Origin: Aliiglaciecola sp. CAU 1673
Lineage (GTDB): Bacteria; Pseudomonadota; Gammaproteobacteria; Enterobacterales; Alteromonadaceae
Direction: 5' to 3'
DNA: 64,000 nt
Assembly: GCF_029223185.1 (NCBI RefSeq)
Contig: NZ_JARHUG010000016.1
Location: forward strand, 57,048-121,047
This document shows positions 30,307 through 42,092 of the stretch, one piece after another (position 1 is the stretch's first letter; the number at the start of each line of letters is the position of its first letter). Under the pieces are notes generated by a model, which saw only the letters and a list, made by a program, of their open reading frames with translations, was not told the origin of the DNA and did not search any database. Made by a program: the position numbers and the translations under genes.

Positions 30307-31335
30307 TCAGGTTTCGTCGTGAGAATGCTTTTTTTCTAATGCTCTGACACGTTGGCCTAATTTATCCAGATTTCGCACATTGGCGATGGCTTTACGCCAT
30401 TCCTTATTGCCTTGCACCGGTAAACCAGAAGAGTACAGCCCCGGCTCCATAATACCTTTAGTGACCATACTCATGCCGGTAAAATGGACATTGTCGCCAA
30501 TTTCCACATGGCCGGTGATGGCACTCATGCCACCGATAGTACAGTGTCTGCCAATTTTAGTGCTGCCTCCAATCACGCTACAGCCTGCCATCGCAGAATG
30601 GGCACCGATCACAACGTTGTGCGCAATCTGGCATTGGTTGTCGATGATGACGCCGTCTTCGAGAATGGTATCTTCCAGCGCACCTCGATCGATGGTGGTG
30701 CTGGCACCAATCTCCACACGGTTACCCAAGATAACCCTGCCAAGTTGCGGGATCTTCACCCACTGCCCTTTGTTATTAGCATAGCCGAATCCATCGGCAC
30801 CAATGACGGCGCCAGATTGAATCAAACAGTCTTCTCCAAGCTCAACATCATGATATAGGGTGACATTGGCCCACAGCTTGCTGCGCGCACCGACTTTGGC
30901 GTGCTTGCCTATAAAGCAGCCTGCACCCACTTGTACGCCATCGCCCAATATCACGCCCGATTCAATCACTGCATGAGGACCAATCACTACCCCCTGCCCC
31001 ACCACCGCGTCATCGGCAATCACCGCATAAGGGGAAATACCCTCAGCGGCTGCCGGAGTGGTGTCCATTAATTGGGCCACCAGTGCGAATCCAACATAAG
31101 GATTGTCCATCACCAGAGCGGCACATGGGCAATGGGGGAGATCATTGGCATGCAAAATGACGGCATCGGCCGACGTGTCTGCAAGCTGGCTACGATACTT
31201 AGTATTGGAAAGAAAGGAAATCTGACCTTTGCCAGCCCTTGCCAGGGTTGACACCGCACGGATTTCCAGCCCCGGATCCCCATGGACCCGGGCCCCTATG
31301 TGATCCGCCAGTTGTTGCAGAGAATAGGCTTTCAT
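30307..31335 (-). CDS. lpxD: UDP-3-O-acyl-glucosamine N-acyltransferase
   Basis: Third enzyme of lipid A synthesis. The 342-residue protein has an N-terminal uridine-binding domain (AYSLQQLADHIGARVHGD), a long left-handed beta helix with the catalytic histidine in QIAHNVVIGAHS, and a C-terminal helix. I start at the ATG at 31333-31335; the codon before it is TTG and in frame. It is 17 bases downstream of skp. Confidence 0.97.
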   Translation of the reverse strand: MKAYSLQQLADHIGARVHGDPGLEIRAVSTLARAGKGQISFLSNTKYRSQLADTSADAVILHANDLPHCPCAALVMDNPYVGFALVAQLMDTTPAAAEGISPYAVIADDAVVGQGVVIGPHAVIESGVILGDGVQVGAGCFIGKHAKVGARSKLWANVTLYHDVELGEDCLIQSGAVIGADGFGYANNKGQWVKIPQLGRVILGNRVEIGASTTIDRGALEDTILEDGVIIDNQCQIAHNVVIGAHSAMAGCSVIGGSTKIGRHCTIGGMSAITGHVEIGDNVHFTGMSMVTKGIMEPGLYSSGLPVQGNKEWRKAIANVRNLDKLGQRVRALEKKHSHDET

Positions 31336-31352
31336 CAAGCAGGCCCTAGGAA

Positions 31353-31871
31353 TTAGTTGCTCTTGCTAACCTGGTCGATGATCTGCTTGGAAATGTCTTT
31401 GCTTTCATCTTTCAGGAACAGTACTGCTTCGGCATTCAGAACTAAATCATACTTGTCCTTTGCGGCGATCGCATCGATGCTGTCTTTGATCTTACCCAGC
31501 AGCTTGTTACGCTCTTCTGCGCCACGACGCTGCATGTTGTTCTGCAGGGGCTGTGCCTTGGCAGCAAAATCATTGCGCAGGGAAATCAGTTTTTCTTCCA
31601 GCTCTTTACGCTCTTTTTCACTCATGGTGGCAGCGTCACGTTGCTGTTTCTCTAAGTAGTACTTCATGTCTTTTTCCAGGCGCTGCGCTTCTTCGATTTG
31701 GTCTTTGAACTCAGCACGGATGTTTTCCTGAATCATCGCCGCCTGTGGCAGTGACTGGAATACCCCCTGTACATTGACCACAGCAATCTTCTCAGCCGCT
31801 ATTGCAGCCGAACCAAACAAAGCAGTACCCAGAATAGCGGCGTTAAGAGCCGACTTTTTAAACGTATTCAA
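31353..31871 (-). CDS. skp: Skp/OmpH periplasmic chaperone
   Basis: Trimeric holdase that carries unfolded outer-membrane proteins across the periplasm to BamA. The 172-residue precursor has a Sec signal peptide (KKSALNAAILGTALFGSAAIA, cleavage before AEKIAVVNV) and long charged helices that form the chaperone's arms. AGGAG lies seven bases before the ATG. It stands between bamA and lpxD as in E. coli. Confidence 0.96.
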   Translation of the reverse strand: MNTFKKSALNAAILGTALFGSAAIAAEKIAVVNVQGVFQSLPQAAMIQENIRAEFKDQIEEAQRLEKDMKYYLEKQQRDAATMSEKERKELEEKLISLRNDFAAKAQPLQNNMQRRGAEERNKLLGKIKDSIDAIAAKDKYDLVLNAEAVLFLKDESKDISKQIIDQVSKSN

Positions 31872-31950
31872 AATGTTCTCCTGTAAGCGTTTTTACAACG
31901 GGCGACACCCTTAAGTGGCGCCTCTATTATTGGGGAATTGTGGCCCCTGA

Positions 31951-34416
31951 TTAGAAAGTCTGACCGATGTTAAAGGAGAAGAAGCGGCTCTCATCGCCTG
32001 TCTCATCCTGTAATATCCTCGAGAAGCTGAATATCATCGGTCCCATGGGCGACAACCATTGTACTGATAAACCCGCTGAGGCGCGATAGCGTCCCGGGTC
32101 GCTAAAATCAGACAATTTATTACGCTGCTCTTCCGATAGGTCTCGATAGTCATCGAGATCAAACTCGGTGTCCCAGACGTTACCCACATCGACGAACAAA
32201 CTGGTACGCACCGAGTTCTCCATCTCCTCGCCAATAAAAGGCGTGGGGACAATTAACTCTACGCCACCAATGACCAGGGCATTCCCCCCGATAGAGCGTC
32301 TTGACACTTCAAGGACATCGGAGTTGGGTCCCAAGGCGATTTGATTGCCATCAGGACCGGTAATGCTGGTGGGATAACGGTAAACGGCACGGGGACCGAC
32401 GGTGTTGTTTTCGAAACCACGCATGGAATCGTTGCCGCCGCTACGGAAGTTATCCCAGAAAGGCAGCAATTGATCGTTGCCATCGATGTCGCCATAACCA
32501 CTGCCAAAGCCCAGTTCCATTCTGGCCAAGAAAGACCAGCGCTGATCCTGCGACAAGGGGAAGTAGAATTTGGTGTCCAAACTGGCCTTGTAATAGTTGG
32601 CATCGGAATTCGGCGTGGTGGCCTTTAATGATGCCCTCTGATATGAACCGGCCGTGGGGAAGATACCTCTGTTTAAGGTAGTACGGGTCCAGCCGGCTGA
32701 GAGGATCCAACTGTCGAACTGAATACCGGCATCCGGGTTATTGGGATCGGCAAAGACTTCGTAGAAATCCCGAATCTGCTCATAAGTACGCAGTTGGGAG
32801 ATTTCATCAAACTTATAGGTCAGACCGAAGTCAAGACGGTTATATTCATTCACCGGATAACCGAAGTTAAGCCCTACCCCCCAAGACTTGTTTTTGTACT
32901 GTTCGAGGTTAGCGCTGCCAGCGTCAAACTCAGAGTAGAAAACACTGCCGCCAAGGCTGATACCGTCGATAGTGAAATAGGGATCCAGGTAGGTGATATT
33001 GGCGCTTTGCTGATAGGAAACCGTGTTCAGACTCAAGCCTAAGCGCTTACCGGTACCCAGGAAGTTATCTTGTTGAATACCCGCCTGCAAACTCAGCTTG
33101 GTGCGGTCGCCATAACCGATACCGGCGTTAAAGGAGCCGGAGGGTTGCTCTTTGACCTTAAAGTTAACATCCACCTGATCTTCTTCACCGGGCAGACGCA
33201 CGGTATCGAATTCGGCTTTTTCAATATACGTCAGACGGGACATATGGCCTTTAGAAGATTCCAGAGCCTGATTGGACAACCAGGCACCTTCCATCTGCCG
33301 GACTTCACGGCGCAGAACCTCATCTGAAGTGACATTATTGCCTTCGAAATTGATCCGACGAACATAGATTCGTTTGCCCGGATCCACCGACAATGTCAGC
33401 TTGACGGTTTTATCTTCATCATTGATCTCGGGAATAGTGGTAACGGTGGGGAAGGCATACCCGAAACGACCGAGATATTTGCTGATAAATTCTTCGGTGT
33501 AGGTGACTTCAGCCAGGTTATACATTTCACCATTTCTGAGGGGTAAAATTTGGGAAATGATATCTTCCTGCCCTAAAAGATCACCTATCAGTTCCACATC
33601 GGAAATGGTGTACTGTTCTCCTTCGGTAATATTCAAAGCAACGTAAATGCCTGACTTATCCGGCGTCATGGAGACTTGCGTGGAGTCCAGGTTGTAACGC
33701 AGATAGCCCCGGTCCATGTAGTAGCTGCGAATAGTTTCCATATCGCCGGTCAGTTTTTGCTTTTGGTAACGGGTTTCGGAGAGAAAATCCCACCACGGCG
33801 TATCAAACTTTAATTCAATCTTGTCCAGCAGTTCCTCATCACTGAACACCTCATTGCCGACAATATTGATCTGTTTAATTTCGGCAGCGTCACCCTCTTC
33901 AAACAGCAGTTTAAGGTCAACACGATTACGCGGCAGAGGCGTGATAATGGCGGAGACATCAGCGTTGTACTTACCGATGCTGTAGTAGAAGTCCTTCAGA
34001 CCGTTTTCAATAGAGGTCATTACGGTTTTATCCAGCGGGTCGCCGACACGCACCTTGCTGTCATCCAGGCTTTCCTGAAGTTGTTCGTCTTTAATGTCTT
34101 TATTGCCATCAAAGGTGATCTTGCTGATGGTCGGTCTCTCTTTAACCTGCACCACCAATGTGCCGCCGTCTCTGAGCACTTTGATGCTTTCAAAGTGGGA
34201 GGAGGAATAGAGCGAACGTATTAACTGGGCTATGCGGAAATCGTTTAACTGATCGCCCACCTTAACCGGCAAGTAAGTCAGCGCCGCGCCTAACGCAACG
34301 CGCTGAAGCCCCTCCACCTTGATATCTTCGACAACGAATTCGCTTTGGGTATTGGCCGACGCAACGGCGGCACCGGAAAGCATAACCCCGGCAGCAACGA
34401 TCTGTTTCAACTTCAT
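31951..34416 (-). CDS. bamA: BamA, outer-membrane protein assembly factor
   Basis: Central beta-barrel of the BAM complex. The 821-residue precursor has a signal peptide ending at ASA-NTQ, five POTRA domains (about residues 25-420, first one beginning [16 protein letters not shown]), then a 16-strand barrel. The conserved lid-loop motif is seen as SMRGFENN, and the chain ends in the outer-membrane signature FNIGQTF with terminal Phe. It lies between rseP and skp. Confidence 0.98.
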   Translation of the reverse strand: MKLKQIVAAGVMLSGAAVASANTQSEFVVEDIKVEGLQRVALGAALTYLPVKVGDQLNDFRIAQLIRSLYSSSHFESIKVLRDGGTLVVQVKERPTISKITFDGNKDIKDEQLQESLDDSKVRVGDPLDKTVMTSIENGLKDFYYSIGKYNADVSAIITPLPRNRVDLKLLFEEGDAAEIKQINIVGNEVFSDEELLDKIELKFDTPWWDFLSETRYQKQKLTGDMETIRSYYMDRGYLRYNLDSTQVSMTPDKSGIYVALNITEGEQYTISDVELIGDLLGQEDIISQILPLRNGEMYNLAEVTYTEEFISKYLGRFGYAFPTVTTIPEINDEDKTVKLTLSVDPGKRIYVRRINFEGNNVTSDEVLRREVRQMEGAWLSNQALESSKGHMSRLTYIEKAEFDTVRLPGEEDQVDVNFKVKEQPSGSFNAGIGYGDRTKLSLQAGIQQDNFLGTGKRLGLSLNTVSYQQSANITYLDPYFTIDGISLGGSVFYSEFDAGSANLEQYKNKSWGVGLNFGYPVNEYNRLDFGLTYKFDEISQLRTYEQIRDFYEVFADPNNPDAGIQFDSWILSAGWTRTTLNRGIFPTAGSYQRASLKATTPNSDANYYKASLDTKFYFPLSQDQRWSFLARMELGFGSGYGDIDGNDQLLPFWDNFRSGGNDSMRGFENNTVGPRAVYRYPTSITGPDGNQIALGPNSDVLEVSRRSIGGNALVIGGVELIVPTPFIGEEMENSVRTSLFVDVGNVWDTEFDLDDYRDLSEEQRNKLSDFSDPGRYRASAGLSVQWLSPMGPMIFSFSRILQDETGDESRFFSFNIGQTF

Positions 34417-34485
34417 TTACTATTATTCTTCCATACTACTGGATGTAACAGCACCACAGTGCCAGTCCATCCTGCTGATTGCAGC

Positions 34486-35838
34486 CTATAAGCGAGCGAT
34501 ATCGTTAACAATGGCGATGGTCATCAATAGCATCAGGAGCGCGCCCCCAATTCTAAAGCCAACATCCTGAACCGATTCCGGCACAGGTTTGCCCGTCAAA
34601 AGCTCAATAAAATAATAAAGTAGGTGACCACCATCAAGTACCGGCAAAGGTAAAAGGTTGATAATCCCCAGATTGACGCTAATTAACGCCAGAAAGCTCA
34701 AAAAATATACCAATCCATAGCCTGCGCTGATGCCCGCTCCCTGAGCAATAGAGATGGGTCCGCTTAGATTGCTGACTGAAACATCGCCAGTCACCAGTTT
34801 GCCAATCATTTCCACGCTAAGCACCATCAGACGCCAGGTCTTACCTGCCCCTTCAACCAGGGCATTCACAGGACCATACTGGTGAGTGAAAAGATAAGAT
34901 TCGGGCCAGGCTTCCGCCAATGGCACAATGCCAAGATATCCTTGTGTTACGCCGTCAACATCACGACTGCCCACCAACACGTCCACTTCAAGCATGTAGC
35001 CATTGCGCTCAATGCTAAATACCCGGGTCTGACCGGGATGGCTGGCTATACGGTCCACTATTTGTTCCCATTCTTGCACCGGAGTTCCCTGGATGGCTAA
35101 GATTTTATCATCCACAGCCAGGCCGGCCGCGGCAGCGGGTGAATCTTCAGCCACATAAGCCAGGGTGGTCGTCGCTTGTGGTCGAAAGGGAACAAGACCG
35201 AGACTGGACAACGCCGAGCTTTTATCCGGGTCGAATTGCCAATTCTTTAGGGACAGGGTGAGTGTGCTCTGGGCAGTACCTTGATTATCACTGACCTGCA
35301 TCGTCAGTTCATCATCGCCGATATGAGAAACCAATTCTAGATTGACCGCTTCCCAGTCCAGGGTCTGGCGTCCGCCGACGGCCCTAATCTGCATACCAGG
35401 TGTCAGGCCGCCCTGCTCGGCAATGGATTGCGCCTTGACCTCACCCACAACAGGCTTAACCGTTTCCACCCCAATCATGTACATCAGCATCAGTGCAATA
35501 ATGGCAAACAGAAAGTTGGTGATCGGGCCGGCTGCAATAATGGCGATGCGCTTATAAACATTTTGCCGATTAAAGGCATAAGGCTGATCTTCTTGGGGGA
35601 CGTCCTCGGCGCGCTCGTCCAACATTTTTACGTAGCCACCCAAAGGTATCGCGGCTATCACATATTCCGTACCAAGCTTATCGGTGCGCCGCCACAGGGC
35701 TTTGCCAAAACCGATGGAAAACCGCTGCACTTTCACGCCACAGCGCCGGGCAACAATAAAATGTCCCCACTCATGCACGGCCACCAGTACACCCAGGGCA
35801 ATAATAAAAAACAGCAAGCTCCAAAAAAATGTGAACAT
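34486..35838 (-). CDS. rseP: RseP, site-2 regulated intramembrane protease
   Basis: Cleaves the anti-sigma factor RseA in the membrane and so activates sigma E. The 450-residue protein has the zinc motif HEWGHF in the first membrane helix, two tandem PDZ domains (about 115-310) and the second active-site motif LPVLDGGHLLYY. The ATG (35836-35838) overlaps the stop codon of ispC by one base (TGATG), so the two are coupled. Confidence 0.97.
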   Translation of the reverse strand: MFTFFWSLLFFIIALGVLVAVHEWGHFIVARRCGVKVQRFSIGFGKALWRRTDKLGTEYVIAAIPLGGYVKMLDERAEDVPQEDQPYAFNRQNVYKRIAIIAAGPITNFLFAIIALMLMYMIGVETVKPVVGEVKAQSIAEQGGLTPGMQIRAVGGRQTLDWEAVNLELVSHIGDDELTMQVSDNQGTAQSTLTLSLKNWQFDPDKSSALSSLGLVPFRPQATTTLAYVAEDSPAAAAGLAVDDKILAIQGTPVQEWEQIVDRIASHPGQTRVFSIERNGYMLEVDVLVGSRDVDGVTQGYLGIVPLAEAWPESYLFTHQYGPVNALVEGAGKTWRLMVLSVEMIGKLVTGDVSVSNLSGPISIAQGAGISAGYGLVYFLSFLALISVNLGIINLLPLPVLDGGHLLYYFIELLTGKPVPESVQDVGFRIGGALLMLLMTIAIVNDIARL

Positions 35839-37022
35839 CAAGACCTCAGTTTGTCTATTGCTTGTCTCGCCAACATCCGGGCGAGGCCATCATACTCTAT
35901 GATGGCTTCCAGACTCTCGAGTTCAGACGGCTCAATCTTCTCAAGCACTGTGGCATTGATCACCGCTATCTGCGTGAATCCCAATTGGCCCTGTAAAAAG
36001 GCGTCTACCGCTATTTCATTGGCCGCATTCAGTGCCGTTGTGGCGTATTGGCCGGCCGCACAGGCATCGATAGCAAGCTTCAGGTTGGGATATTGTTCAA
36101 AATCAGGCAGCCTGAAGGAAAAATCCAGCAGTTGGCTGAAATCCAAAGGCGCCACCCCAGCATCGATACGATGCGGGTAGGCCAGTGCATGCGCAATGGG
36201 CGTACGCATGTCGGGATGTCCCATTTGCGCTAACACCGAACCATCCAGGTATTGGACCATAGAGTGGATCACGCTTTGTGGATGAATGACCACTTGGATC
36301 TGCGCAGGCGCCACACCAAACAACCAACAGGCTTCTATAAACTCCAAGCCTTTGTTCATCATGGTGGCAGAGTCCACCGATATTTTACGGCCCATGCTCC
36401 AGTTGGGATGGGCACAGGCTTGATCAGGGGTGACCGATGCAAGGGTTTGCTTGGGCGTATTTAAAAACGGACCACCTGAGCCGGTCAGTAAGATTTTGGC
36501 AATGCCCGATGCCTGCGGTTGTCCGTAGCGGTAATCTGCAGGTAAACATTGAAAAATGGCATTGTGCTCACTGTCGATTGGCAACAAAGTGGCACCACTT
36601 CGGCTCACTTCATCCATAAACAGTTTCCCGGACATGACCAGGGACTCTTTATTGGCCAGTAAAACCCGCTTACCCGCTTTTACTGCCGCCATGGTAGGCA
36701 TTAATCCTGCCGCACCGACAATGGCGGCCATGACAGTGTGCACCTCGTCATGGCCACTGACGAATTCGAGCGCCTGTGGACCCGCCAATAACTCAGCATT
36801 GACACCTGTCTCACTCATCAGAGACTTGGCTTTTGCATAATCTGATTCGTCGGCAATCACCACGTAGCGTGGCTGATACACCTTTGCCTGCGCCATCAAA
36901 GCGTCGAGCTGACGATGCGCTGTCAGAGCAAAAACGCGATATTCATCAGGGTGCCTCGACAACACATCCAGAGTGCTTTGCCCGATGGAGCCAGTTGCTC
37001 CCAGCAGTGTGACATTCTGCAT
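35838..37022 (-). CDS. ispC: 1-deoxy-D-xylulose-5-phosphate reductoisomerase
   Basis: Second step of the MEP isoprenoid pathway; NADPH-dependent. The 394-residue protein starts [20 protein letters not shown] (NADPH-binding loop) and carries the metal and substrate segments SEHNAIFQCL and MNKGLEFIEACWLF. I start at 37020-37022, where the ATG overlaps the cdsA stop as TAATG; another ATG four codons earlier lies inside cdsA. The gene is also called dxr. Confidence 0.97.
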   Translation of the reverse strand: MQNVTLLGATGSIGQSTLDVLSRHPDEYRVFALTAHRQLDALMAQAKVYQPRYVVIADESDYAKAKSLMSETGVNAELLAGPQALEFVSGHDEVHTVMAAIVGAAGLMPTMAAVKAGKRVLLANKESLVMSGKLFMDEVSRSGATLLPIDSEHNAIFQCLPADYRYGQPQASGIAKILLTGSGGPFLNTPKQTLASVTPDQACAHPNWSMGRKISVDSATMMNKGLEFIEACWLFGVAPAQIQVVIHPQSVIHSMVQYLDGSVLAQMGHPDMRTPIAHALAYPHRIDAGVAPLDFSQLLDFSFRLPDFEQYPNLKLAIDACAAGQYATTALNAANEIAVDAFLQGQLGFTQIAVINATVLEKIEPSELESLEAIIEYDGLARMLARQAIDKLRS

Positions 37023-37912
37023 TATGTCATCCACAGCACATGGCAGAGGGTGAATACCGGCAAGGCCGCCGTCAGGCTGTCGATACGATCCAAAATTCCA
37101 CCATGGCCGGGCAGCAGCGTGCCGCTGTCTTTACAGCCCACACAGCGCTTAAACATGCTTTCATTGAGATCACCTAAGGCCGATACACCCACTGTGATAA
37201 TACCAATGGCAAGGTGGGTCCAAATCATGCTGGCATTAACCTGATAATGCATGGCGGCAAAACCAATAATTGCCAAGGAAGCAGCAACGCCACCAGCCAG
37301 CCCTTCCAGGGTCTTGCCAGGAGAAACATTGGGGCGAAGTTTGTGGCGTCCGAACTTGACGCCGGAAAAAAAGGCGCCAATATCGGCGGCCCAAACAATA
37401 CCCAGAACATAAAAGATCAGTGACGCACCGAAGAGCGGCTCCACATCATAGAGCTCTGTGCGCAAGGCTACCACCGCCACCCAGGTTGGCAGTAAGGTGC
37501 AGATCCCAAACAAGCCCCTTAACCACAGACTGTTACGCCAGCCAGAAGTGTATTTGGGATAGGCCAAAATCATTAACAGGGAAATGCCCCACCATAAGGC
37601 CGACGCAGCCAGAATACCCAGATACAGGCTGTTAAGCTGTCCCTGATACCAGATGGCCGCTACCGGCACATAGAAGGCCAGCCCGGCACATGCGGCAACC
37701 ATTAACAATGTATAGGCCGCTTTTCCGAGCTTATTGCTGATGCTCATCAGATTGGCCCATTCCCATGCGCCCAAACCGATGATCAGCGCCATACACAATT
37801 GAAAGCCATCCACAGGCAGGAACAAAATGGCGCCCAGTGCCAGGGGCGCCAGAACCAATGCTGTTATTATTCTTTGTTTTAACAAGGGGCTCGTCCTTTG
37901 GCGATTAGGCAT
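37022..37912 (-). CDS. cdsA: CdsA, phosphatidate cytidylyltransferase
   Basis: Makes CDP-diacylglycerol, precursor of all membrane phospholipids. The 296-residue membrane protein has seven to eight helices and the C-terminal family signature, [11 protein letters not shown] followed by [15 protein letters not shown]. It overlaps uppS by eight bases at its start. Confidence 0.97.
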   Translation of the reverse strand: MPNRQRTSPLLKQRIITALVLAPLALGAILFLPVDGFQLCMALIIGLGAWEWANLMSISNKLGKAAYTLLMVAACAGLAFYVPVAAIWYQGQLNSLYLGILAASALWWGISLLMILAYPKYTSGWRNSLWLRGLFGICTLLPTWVAVVALRTELYDVEPLFGASLIFYVLGIVWAADIGAFFSGVKFGRHKLRPNVSPGKTLEGLAGGVAASLAIIGFAAMHYQVNASMIWTHLAIGIITVGVSALGDLNESMFKRCVGCKDSGTLLPGHGGILDRIDSLTAALPVFTLCHVLWMT

Positions 37913-38633
37913 CTACTTGTTCACCGGTCAGACCGAAACGTCGCTGCCTGGCCGAGTAATCATTGATGGCACTGGCAAAGGCATTTTCATCAAAGTCCGG
38001 CCACAGGGTCGGCGTGAAATACAATTCTGCGTATGCCAGCTGCCATAACAAAAAGTTGCTGACCCGGCTCTCACCACCGGTTCGAATTAACAGATCTAAT
38101 TGCGGAAGCTCACTTAAGCTGGTGTGACGATCAAATAAAGACTCGTCGATGTCACTAGCCTGGATTTGACCACTAACAGCCTGTGCAACCAGCTCTTTTG
38201 CTGCGTGCACGATATCCCAACGGCCGCCATAGTTGGCTGCGATATTCAGGACTAAGGATTGATTATTGGCGGTCAGGGCTTCTGCTTCATGAATACGCGC
38301 CACCAACTTGGCATCGAAGCGGCTGGTATCACCGACAACTTTCAGGCGTACATCGTTCTTGTGCAATTTTTTGACTTCGCTTTTCAGCACCAAATTAAAC
38401 AGCTCCATCAACACGCCGACTTCGTCAGCGGGACGGTTCCAGTTTTCACTGCTAAAAGCGAATAAAGTCAGTACCTCGATGCCACGTTTGCGGGCAAAAG
38501 ACACCGCGCTGCGCACAGAGTCGACACCGGCTTTGTGACCAAAAGTGCGGATTTTACCCCGCTGCTTTGCCCAGCGGCCATTGCCATCCATGATGATGGC
38601 AACATGCCTGGGAAGTTTCTCGTCGTTATTCAA
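37905..38633 (-). CDS. uppS: Undecaprenyl diphosphate synthase
   Basis: Cis-prenyltransferase that makes the C55 lipid carrier for peptidoglycan and polysaccharides. The 242-residue protein has the first block [13 protein letters not shown] with the catalytic Asp, and the last conserved block [17 protein letters not shown]. It follows frr by 25 bases. The gene is also called ispU. Confidence 0.97.
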   Translation of the reverse strand: MNNDEKLPRHVAIIMDGNGRWAKQRGKIRTFGHKAGVDSVRSAVSFARKRGIEVLTLFAFSSENWNRPADEVGVLMELFNLVLKSEVKKLHKNDVRLKVVGDTSRFDAKLVARIHEAEALTANNQSLVLNIAANYGGRWDIVHAAKELVAQAVSGQIQASDIDESLFDRHTSLSELPQLDLLIRTGGESRVSNFLLWQLAYAELYFTPTLWPDFDENAFASAINDYSARQRRFGLTGEQVDA

Positions 38634-38658
38634 GAAGGACCTCGACTGAGCTGCTGGA

Positions 38659-39216
38659 TCAGATGATCATCAGCTCTTTTTCTTTCTCAGCCAGCAACTG
38701 ATCCACTTGCTTGATGTAATCATCGGTCAGCTTTTGTACGTCTTCTTCGCCACGACGACCTTCGTCTTCGCTGATCTCCTTTTCCTTTACCAGTTCTTTG
38801 ATATCGGCATTGGCATCACGACGCACATTACGGATCCCAACACGGCCGGCTTCAGCTTCACCACGAACTACCTTGATCAAGTCCTTACGACGTTCCTCGG
38901 TCAGTGGCGGCAATGGGATGCGCAGCGTAGTGCCGGAGCTCATGGGATTGAGGCCCAGATCAGATTGCATGATGGCTTTTTCAACGGCTTGAGTGGCGCT
39001 CTTGTCGAATACCTGAACGGTCAGGGTACGGGCATCCTCGGCATGGACATTGGCAAGCTGACGCAAGGGGGTATCAGCGCCGTAATAAGACACCATAATG
39101 CCGTCCAACAGGCTGGGATGCGCACGACCAGTACGGATCTTACTGAACTGGCTCTTCAGCGCGCTGATGCTTTTACTCATACGCTCTTGGGCGTCTTTTT
39201 TAATATCGTTGATCAT
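38659..39216 (-). CDS. frr: Ribosome recycling factor
   Basis: Splits post-termination ribosomes with EF-G. The 185-residue protein carries [16 protein letters not shown], the hinge [13 protein letters not shown] and the basic VRNVRRDAN segment. I start at the ATG 39214-39216 (MINDIKKDA) with AGGA eight bases upstream; a GTG two codons earlier is possible. Confidence 0.97.
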   Translation of the reverse strand: MINDIKKDAQERMSKSISALKSQFSKIRTGRAHPSLLDGIMVSYYGADTPLRQLANVHAEDARTLTVQVFDKSATQAVEKAIMQSDLGLNPMSSGTTLRIPLPPLTEERRKDLIKVVRGEAEAGRVGIRNVRRDANADIKELVKEKEISEDEGRRGEEDVQKLTDDYIKQVDQLLAEKEKELMII

Positions 39217-39308
39217 CTTCACTATCCTGTTTGAAATTTGCCGTTTTCTTTATTTTCATCGGGGGTAACTTGTTGCCACCCTTGTCGCAGCGACTCTCGC
39301 CGCCAAGC

Positions 39309-39329
39309 AAAACCCGGTTTCCTCCGGGT
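39309..39329 (-). terminator. Terminator of pyrH
   Basis: Minus strand ACCCGG-aggaaa-CCGGGT followed by TTTGCTT, nine bases after the pyrH stop. The T run is short, so read-through to frr is possible. Confidence 0.6.
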
Positions 39330-39336
39330 ATGGAAT

Positions 39337-40080
39337 CTATTGGTCCAGGTTTTCGCTATGGTCGATAAGCGTACCTTCATTTTCGCCCATCACCACGGCT
39401 CTTAAGCAACCGGGTTTATTCATATTAAACACGCGAATCGGCAGGTTATGATCTCTGGCCAATGTAAAAGCGGCCAGATCCATTACCTTTAGCTCCTTTT
39501 CCAGCACTTCCTGATAACTCATCTGCTTGTACATTACTGCATCGGGGTTCTTAGCAGGGTCTGAATCATAAACGCCATCCACTTTGGTGGCCTTTAATAC
39601 CGCATCAGCCTCAATCTCTATACCTCGCAGGCAGGCTGCAGAATCTGTGGTGAAAAAGGGATTACCGGTACCGGCGGCGAAGATCACCACACGCCCGGAT
39701 TTCAGAAGACTGATGGCCTCTGCCCAATTGTAGGCGTCACATACGCCATTGAGGGGGATAGCAGACATCAGACGAGCATTGACAAAGGCACGGTGCAGGG
39801 CATCACGCATGGCTAAGCCGTTCATCACTGTGGCTAACATACCCATATGGTCGCCAACCACGCGGTTCATCCCGGCTTTGGCCAGGCCTTCGCCACGAAA
39901 CAGGTTACCACCACCGATAACCAAGCCTACTTGCACCCCCAGTTCCACCAGCTCTTTGATTTCCTGAGCCATCCGATCCAGCACTTTGGGATCAATGCCG
40001 AAGCCTTCATCCCCCATCAGGGCTTCACCACTGAGTTTAAGCAGAATTCGTCGATAGGCAGATTTCGGGTTGATGCTCAT
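39337..40080 (-). CDS. pyrH: Uridylate kinase
   Basis: Phosphorylates UMP to UDP; a hexameric amino-acid-kinase-fold enzyme. The 247-residue protein has [13 protein letters not shown] at the start, the glycine loop [25 protein letters not shown] and the acidic segment [13 protein letters not shown]. Located between tsf and frr as usual. Confidence 0.97.
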   Translation of the reverse strand: MSINPKSAYRRILLKLSGEALMGDEGFGIDPKVLDRMAQEIKELVELGVQVGLVIGGGNLFRGEGLAKAGMNRVVGDHMGMLATVMNGLAMRDALHRAFVNARLMSAIPLNGVCDAYNWAEAISLLKSGRVVIFAAGTGNPFFTTDSAACLRGIEIEADAVLKATKVDGVYDSDPAKNPDAVMYKQMSYQEVLEKELKVMDLAAFTLARDHNLPIRVFNMNKPGCLRAVVMGENEGTLIDHSENLDQ

Positions 40081-40184
40081 GGGTAGATGCTTCCTATATA
40101 AATCATTCGACTGGGCGCAGACACCGGCTCAAAGCGCTCACTAACCTCTCAGCAGGGATATTTAATCCACTGATTCAGCTGGTA

Positions 40185-40190
40185 ATTATA
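40185..40190 (-). promoter_or_regulatory. Possible pyrH -10 element
   Basis: Minus strand TATAAT, 105 bases before the pyrH start and just downstream of the tsf terminator; at 17-base spacing the -35 would be CAGATG, a weak match. pyrH needs a promoter here because the tsf terminator is strong. Confidence 0.35.
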
Positions 40191-40241
40191 AACCTTGGCT
40201 GAAGTTTCATCTGATAGGCCTTGCCAATGAGTGCAAAGGCT

Positions 40242-40269
40242 AAAAAAAAGCACCTCAATGTGAGGTGCC
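40242..40269 (-). terminator. Terminator of rpsB-tsf
   Basis: Minus strand GGGCACCTCA-cat-TGAGGTGC followed by eight T residues, about 95 bases after the tsf stop. Strong intrinsic terminator. Confidence 0.9.
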
Positions 40270-40362
40270 CGTAGTGTATATGACAATGCCCTATGGCAAA
40301 AGTCGCAGGCGTAATTTATTCGCCCCGATCGGCCTTCTAATGGGCAAATCGGGACAAGCGCC

Positions 40363-41235
40363 TTATTTCTTAGCAGCGGCTACCTGAGCAGCTACTTCTG
40401 CGGCAAAGTCATCGGCCTTCTTCTCGATACCTTCACCCACTTCGAAGCGGATGAAGTTGATCACGTCGGCACCTTTTGACTTGAGCAGATCACCAACAGA
40501 TTGGTTAGGATCTTTGACGAAAGGCTGACCAGTCAGGCTGATTTCACCGGTGAACTTGCTCATACGGCCAGCAACCATCTTCTCTGCGATTTCAGCAGGC
40601 TTGCCGCTTTGCATCGCGATGTCGATCTGGATGGCACGCTCTTTCTCAACGACTTCAGCAGATACTTGCTCTGGCTTAACGAACTGTGGGTTAGCAGCAG
40701 CTACGTGCATCGCAACATCTTTAGCCAAATCTTCGTTTCCACCTTCAAGGATGGTTAATACGCCGATACGACCGCCGTGTACGTAAGCACCCAGCGTGTT
40801 GCCTTCAACAGTCACTACGCGACGTACGTTGATATTTTCACCAATTTTGGCAACCAGGTTGTCACGAACTTCGGAAACCTTGACACCGTTCAGTTCCAGG
40901 GCATTCAGGCTGTCAACGTCATTGATTTTGTTGGCCAGGGCCAATTCGATCAGTTGCTCACCAAGCGCCAGGAAGCTGTCGTCACGGGCAACGAAGTCAG
41001 TTTCACAGTTCAATTCCATCATGGAAGCAATATTGCCAACCACTTTAGTCAGGATCACACCTTCAGCGGCGATACGGCCAGCTTTCTTGGCGGCTTTAGC
41101 CTGACCTGATTTACGCATGTTTTCGATGGCCAGCTCGATATCACCGCTGGTCTCTTCCAGGGCTTTTTTGCAATCCAGCATGCCGGCGCCAGTGCGCTCA
41201 CGAAGTTCTTTTACGAGGGCTGCAGTCACTGCCAT
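40363..41235 (-). CDS. tsf: Elongation factor Ts
   Basis: Nucleotide exchange factor for EF-Tu. The 290-residue protein has the N-terminal UBA-like domain with [16 protein letters not shown] and the core motif [15 protein letters not shown] (the TDF contact with EF-Tu). It follows rpsB by 100 bases with a hairpin in between. Confidence 0.98.
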   Translation of the reverse strand: MAVTAALVKELRERTGAGMLDCKKALEETSGDIELAIENMRKSGQAKAAKKAGRIAAEGVILTKVVGNIASMMELNCETDFVARDDSFLALGEQLIELALANKINDVDSLNALELNGVKVSEVRDNLVAKIGENINVRRVVTVEGNTLGAYVHGGRIGVLTILEGGNEDLAKDVAMHVAAANPQFVKPEQVSAEVVEKERAIQIDIAMQSGKPAEIAEKMVAGRMSKFTGEISLTGQPFVKDPNQSVGDLLKSKGADVINFIRFEVGEGIEKKADDFAAEVAAQVAAAKK

Positions 41236-41263
41236 TATTCATTCCTCAATAGGTTGTTCGTTG

Positions 41264-41290
41264 AAAAACAGGGGCGTGACCGCCCCTGTG
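41264..41290 (-). terminator. Hairpin between rpsB and tsf (attenuator)
   Basis: Minus strand CAGGGGCG-gtca-CGCCCCTG followed by TTTTTC. A terminator in this place is expected to reduce transcription from rpsB into tsf. Confidence 0.75.
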
Positions 41291-41335
41291 TTTGCGAACC
41301 ATTATCGGGGTCCGCTGTTACAGTCGAATGACTTA

Positions 41336-42064
41336 TTATTCAGCTTCTACGAAGTCGTCGCGTTCGGCTTGGGCTTCCAGATTCTTCTCACGGCCTTGAT
41401 TGACAGCATCGGCAGCAGCATTCAGGTAAAGCTGAACGGCACGGATAGCATCGTCGTTACCGGGGATGATGTAGTCTACGCCATCAGGGTTGGAGTTGGT
41501 GTCAACCACAGAAACTACTGGAATACCCAGGTTGTTGGCTTCTTTGATTGCGATGTGTTCGTGATCGGCATCGATAACGAACAATACATCTGGCAGACCG
41601 CCCATATCCTTGATACCGCCCAGGCTGGATTCCAGCTTGGTCATTTCACGGGTCAACATCAGTGCTTCTTTCTTGGTCAGCTTGTCGAAAGTGCCGTCCT
41701 GAGCCATTACTTCCAGCTCTTTCAGACGCTTGATAGACTGACGAACGGTTTTCCAGTTAGTCAGCATACCGCCCAGCCAACGCTTGTTGACGTAGAACTG
41801 GTCACAACGACCTGCAGCTTCTTTAACGGCATCACCAGCAGCGCGCTTGGTACCAACAAACAGGATTTTACCTTTCTTAGCGGCAACGTTACCCAGGTAG
41901 TTCAACGCGTCGTTGAACATAGGAACGGTTTTTTCCAGGTTGATGATATGAACTCTGTTGCGAGCACCGAAGATGAAAGGCTTCATCTTAGGGTTCCAGT
42001 AACGAGTTTGGTGACCGAAGTGAACGCCGGCTTGCAGCATGTCACGCATAGATACGTTTGCCAT
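41336..42064 (-). CDS. rpsB: 30S ribosomal protein S2
   Basis: Small-subunit protein. The 242-residue chain begins [25 protein letters not shown] (family start motif within it: [15 protein letters not shown]) and has the typical [21 protein letters not shown] block. A structured leader and a promoter with GC-rich discriminator lie upstream; S2 is known in gammaproteobacteria to repress its own operon through such a leader. Confidence 0.98.
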   Translation of the reverse strand: MANVSMRDMLQAGVHFGHQTRYWNPKMKPFIFGARNRVHIINLEKTVPMFNDALNYLGNVAAKKGKILFVGTKRAAGDAVKEAAGRCDQFYVNKRWLGGMLTNWKTVRQSIKRLKELEVMAQDGTFDKLTKKEALMLTREMTKLESSLGGIKDMGGLPDVLFVIDADHEHIAIKEANNLGIPVVSVVDTNSNPDGVDYIIPGNDDAIRAVQLYLNAAADAVNQGREKNLEAQAERDDFVEAE

Positions 42065-42092
42065 AATATTTCCTCAAACGGGGTTAGGCCTC